Shown here piece after piece: positions 63,313-64,000 of a stretch of 64,000 bases of DNA. The stretch is from CAXSBR01 sp964252015. GTDB taxonomy: Bacteria; Actinomycetota; Actinomycetes; Mycobacteriales; Jatrophihabitantaceae. A program made the position numbers and the translations under genes. Below the pieces are notes generated by a model that ran no database searches, was not told where the DNA came from, and saw only the letters and a list, made by a program, of their open reading frames with translations. Position 1 is the stretch's first letter, and each line of letters begins with the position of its first letter. The stretch covers positions 40,898 through 104,897 of the forward strand of contig CAXULW010000013.1 of assembly GCA_964252015.1 (NCBI GenBank). Reading direction: 5' to 3'.

Positions 63313-63701
63313 CTGCCTCTCCTGTTCGTGTCTGCAGCCGATTCAGCCGGTCAGCCGGTTCAGCCGGTCGGTCGGTTCAGACGTTCCGGACGACCGCGCT
63401 GCCCCGACCGGGTACCCGTCCACCCGCAGCTGCGCCATCGTTCACCTCAGATCCCAAGGCGCCTTAGGGCGCCGCGTCTGGCCCGTCGGCCCAGCTTGGC
63501 CGATAGACTTTCCGCCACGGACCGCCGACCGGTCGGTGGCCGGGTGACCGGACGGTGTGCCCGGTATTGCTGCACCTCGTTCGAGAACCGCGGAGGCCGG
63601 GAGCAGCCTGTCATATCGGGTTCGACGAGCAGATTGCGGATGGATGACGAACGTGACTCAGCGCGAGGCCGCCTTAATCAAAAGTGGCGGCCGGTAGCCG
63701 T
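63313..63701. other. intergenic region between DUF6986 gene and dop
   Basis: This 389-nt divergent region holds a short direct repeat (CAGCCGGT and variants at 63345-63375), a small hairpin GGCGCC-TTAG-GGCGCC near 63460 and the 7-bp inverted repeat described separately. It should contain the promoters of both the ureide cluster and dop. I see no gene and no recognisable PucR/AllR-type operator. Confidence 0.6.
63667..63692 (+). promoter_or_regulatory. hairpin over the dop ribosome-binding region
   Basis: GGCCGCC and GGCGGCC pair around a 12-nt AT-rich loop, ending 9 nt before the dop ATG. Folding would cover the place where a Shine-Dalgarno belongs, and none is otherwise obvious. It may modulate dop translation, or be incidental. 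Confidence 0.35.
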
Positions 63702-64000
63702 ATGTCCGTGATCCGGGTCATGGGAACCGAGGTGGAGTACGGGGTCAGCGCCCCGGCCCACCCGACCGCGAACGCGATGTTGCTGTCGGCCCAGGTCGTC
63801 AACGCCTATTCGATCGCCCGTAACGCGGGCCGGTCCCGGCGCCCGGGCTGGGACTTCGAGGAGGAGTCGCCGCTGCGCGACGCGCGCGGGTTCGATGTGC
63901 GGCACCGGGTTGCGGCCGAGTTCATCGAGGCCGAGGAGGACGCCGGAACGGCCAACGTCATCCTCACCAACGGCGCCCGGCTCTACGTCGACCACGCCCA
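63702..64000 (+). CDS. dop: depupylase/deamidase of Pup, 5' part
   Basis: The partial protein (about 100 residues before the window ends) starts MSVIRVMGTEVEYGVSAPAH, with the Glu-rich ATP/Mg loop MGTEVEYG of the Dop/PafA carboxylate-amine-ligase fold, then PTANAMLLSAQVVNAYSIAR and GWDFEEESPLRDARGFD. The EEESPLRDARGFD block is characteristic of Dop rather than PafA. It deamidates Pup-Gln and removes Pup from substrates. pup and the proteasome genes should follow beyond the window. Confidence 0.93.
   Translation, partial: MSVIRVMGTEVEYGVSAPAHPTANAMLLSAQVVNAYSIARNAGRSRRPGWDFEEESPLRDARGFDVRHRVAAEFIEAEEDAGTANVILTNGARLYVDHA

Overview
The window comes from a high-GC actinobacterium. The clearest markers are the mycothiol ligase mshC, the Pup-proteasome ATPase arc/mpa, the start of the depupylase dop, an F420-dependent LLM oxidoreductase, and the DUF3090 / SCO1664-family / MSMEG_4193-type phosphomutase trio beside uppP and mshC. 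Genus cannot be fixed from sequence alone. Coding runs on both strands and many neighbouring genes overlap by 4 nt, which suggests translational coupling. A run of exactly 100 N at 31854-31953 shows this is a scaffold with one assembly gap.

Region 1 (1-12.2 kb) is accessory. Its first 1.1 kb holds relics: a serine recombinase with an internal deletion, a RelE-type toxin core and an IS3 OrfA start. Next come a NarL-type two-component system, a decayed TetR stretch, a PAP2 phosphatase, a UvrD-like helicase divergent from a DUF1905 protein, an acyl desaturase, unknown proteins, a secreted HNH nuclease and a secreted LamG-like protein. tRNA-Leu(GAG) closes the region.

Region 2 (12.3-31.7 kb) is conserved actinobacterial core: an M20 peptidase; an AKR-RecD2-phosphoesterase-GT39 operon; an LLM-uppP-phosphomutase-DUF3090-SCO1664 run; mshC; a PP2C-FHA-Ser/Thr kinase module; and a PAC2 protein. 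The AKR lacks three of its four catalytic residues. A broken methylmalonyl-CoA mutase start lies downstream of mshC.

Region 3 (31.8-47.4 kb) begins with a 120-bp tandem repeat that contains the gap. It continues with metH, a frameshifted lipoprotein, a HAD phosphatase, an MT0933-like antitoxin, a RecB-type nuclease, a site-2 protease with trmI, an L,D-transpeptidase with a ferredoxin, and arc. A TSUP permease, a 5'-truncated methyltransferase, a D-amino-acid oxidase-like gene and a small unknown gene follow.

Region 4 (47.4-64 kb) holds malQ, a probably leaderless DUF222-HNH gene, and an eleven-gene minus-strand ureide cluster. The encoded route is 8-oxoguanine/guanine deaminase, urate oxidase, HIU hydrolase, OHCU decarboxylase, allantoinase and allantoicase, followed by glyoxylate carboligase, tartronate semialdehyde reductase, hydroxypyruvate isomerase and glycerate kinase. 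No ureidoglycolate lyase is visible, and a CitE-like DUF6986 protein sits at the head of the cluster. The block separates arc from dop by about 19 kb. A dispersed palindrome family, one copy of which is a perfect 54-nt palindrome, recurs near 4.4, 41.2 and 59.8 kb.
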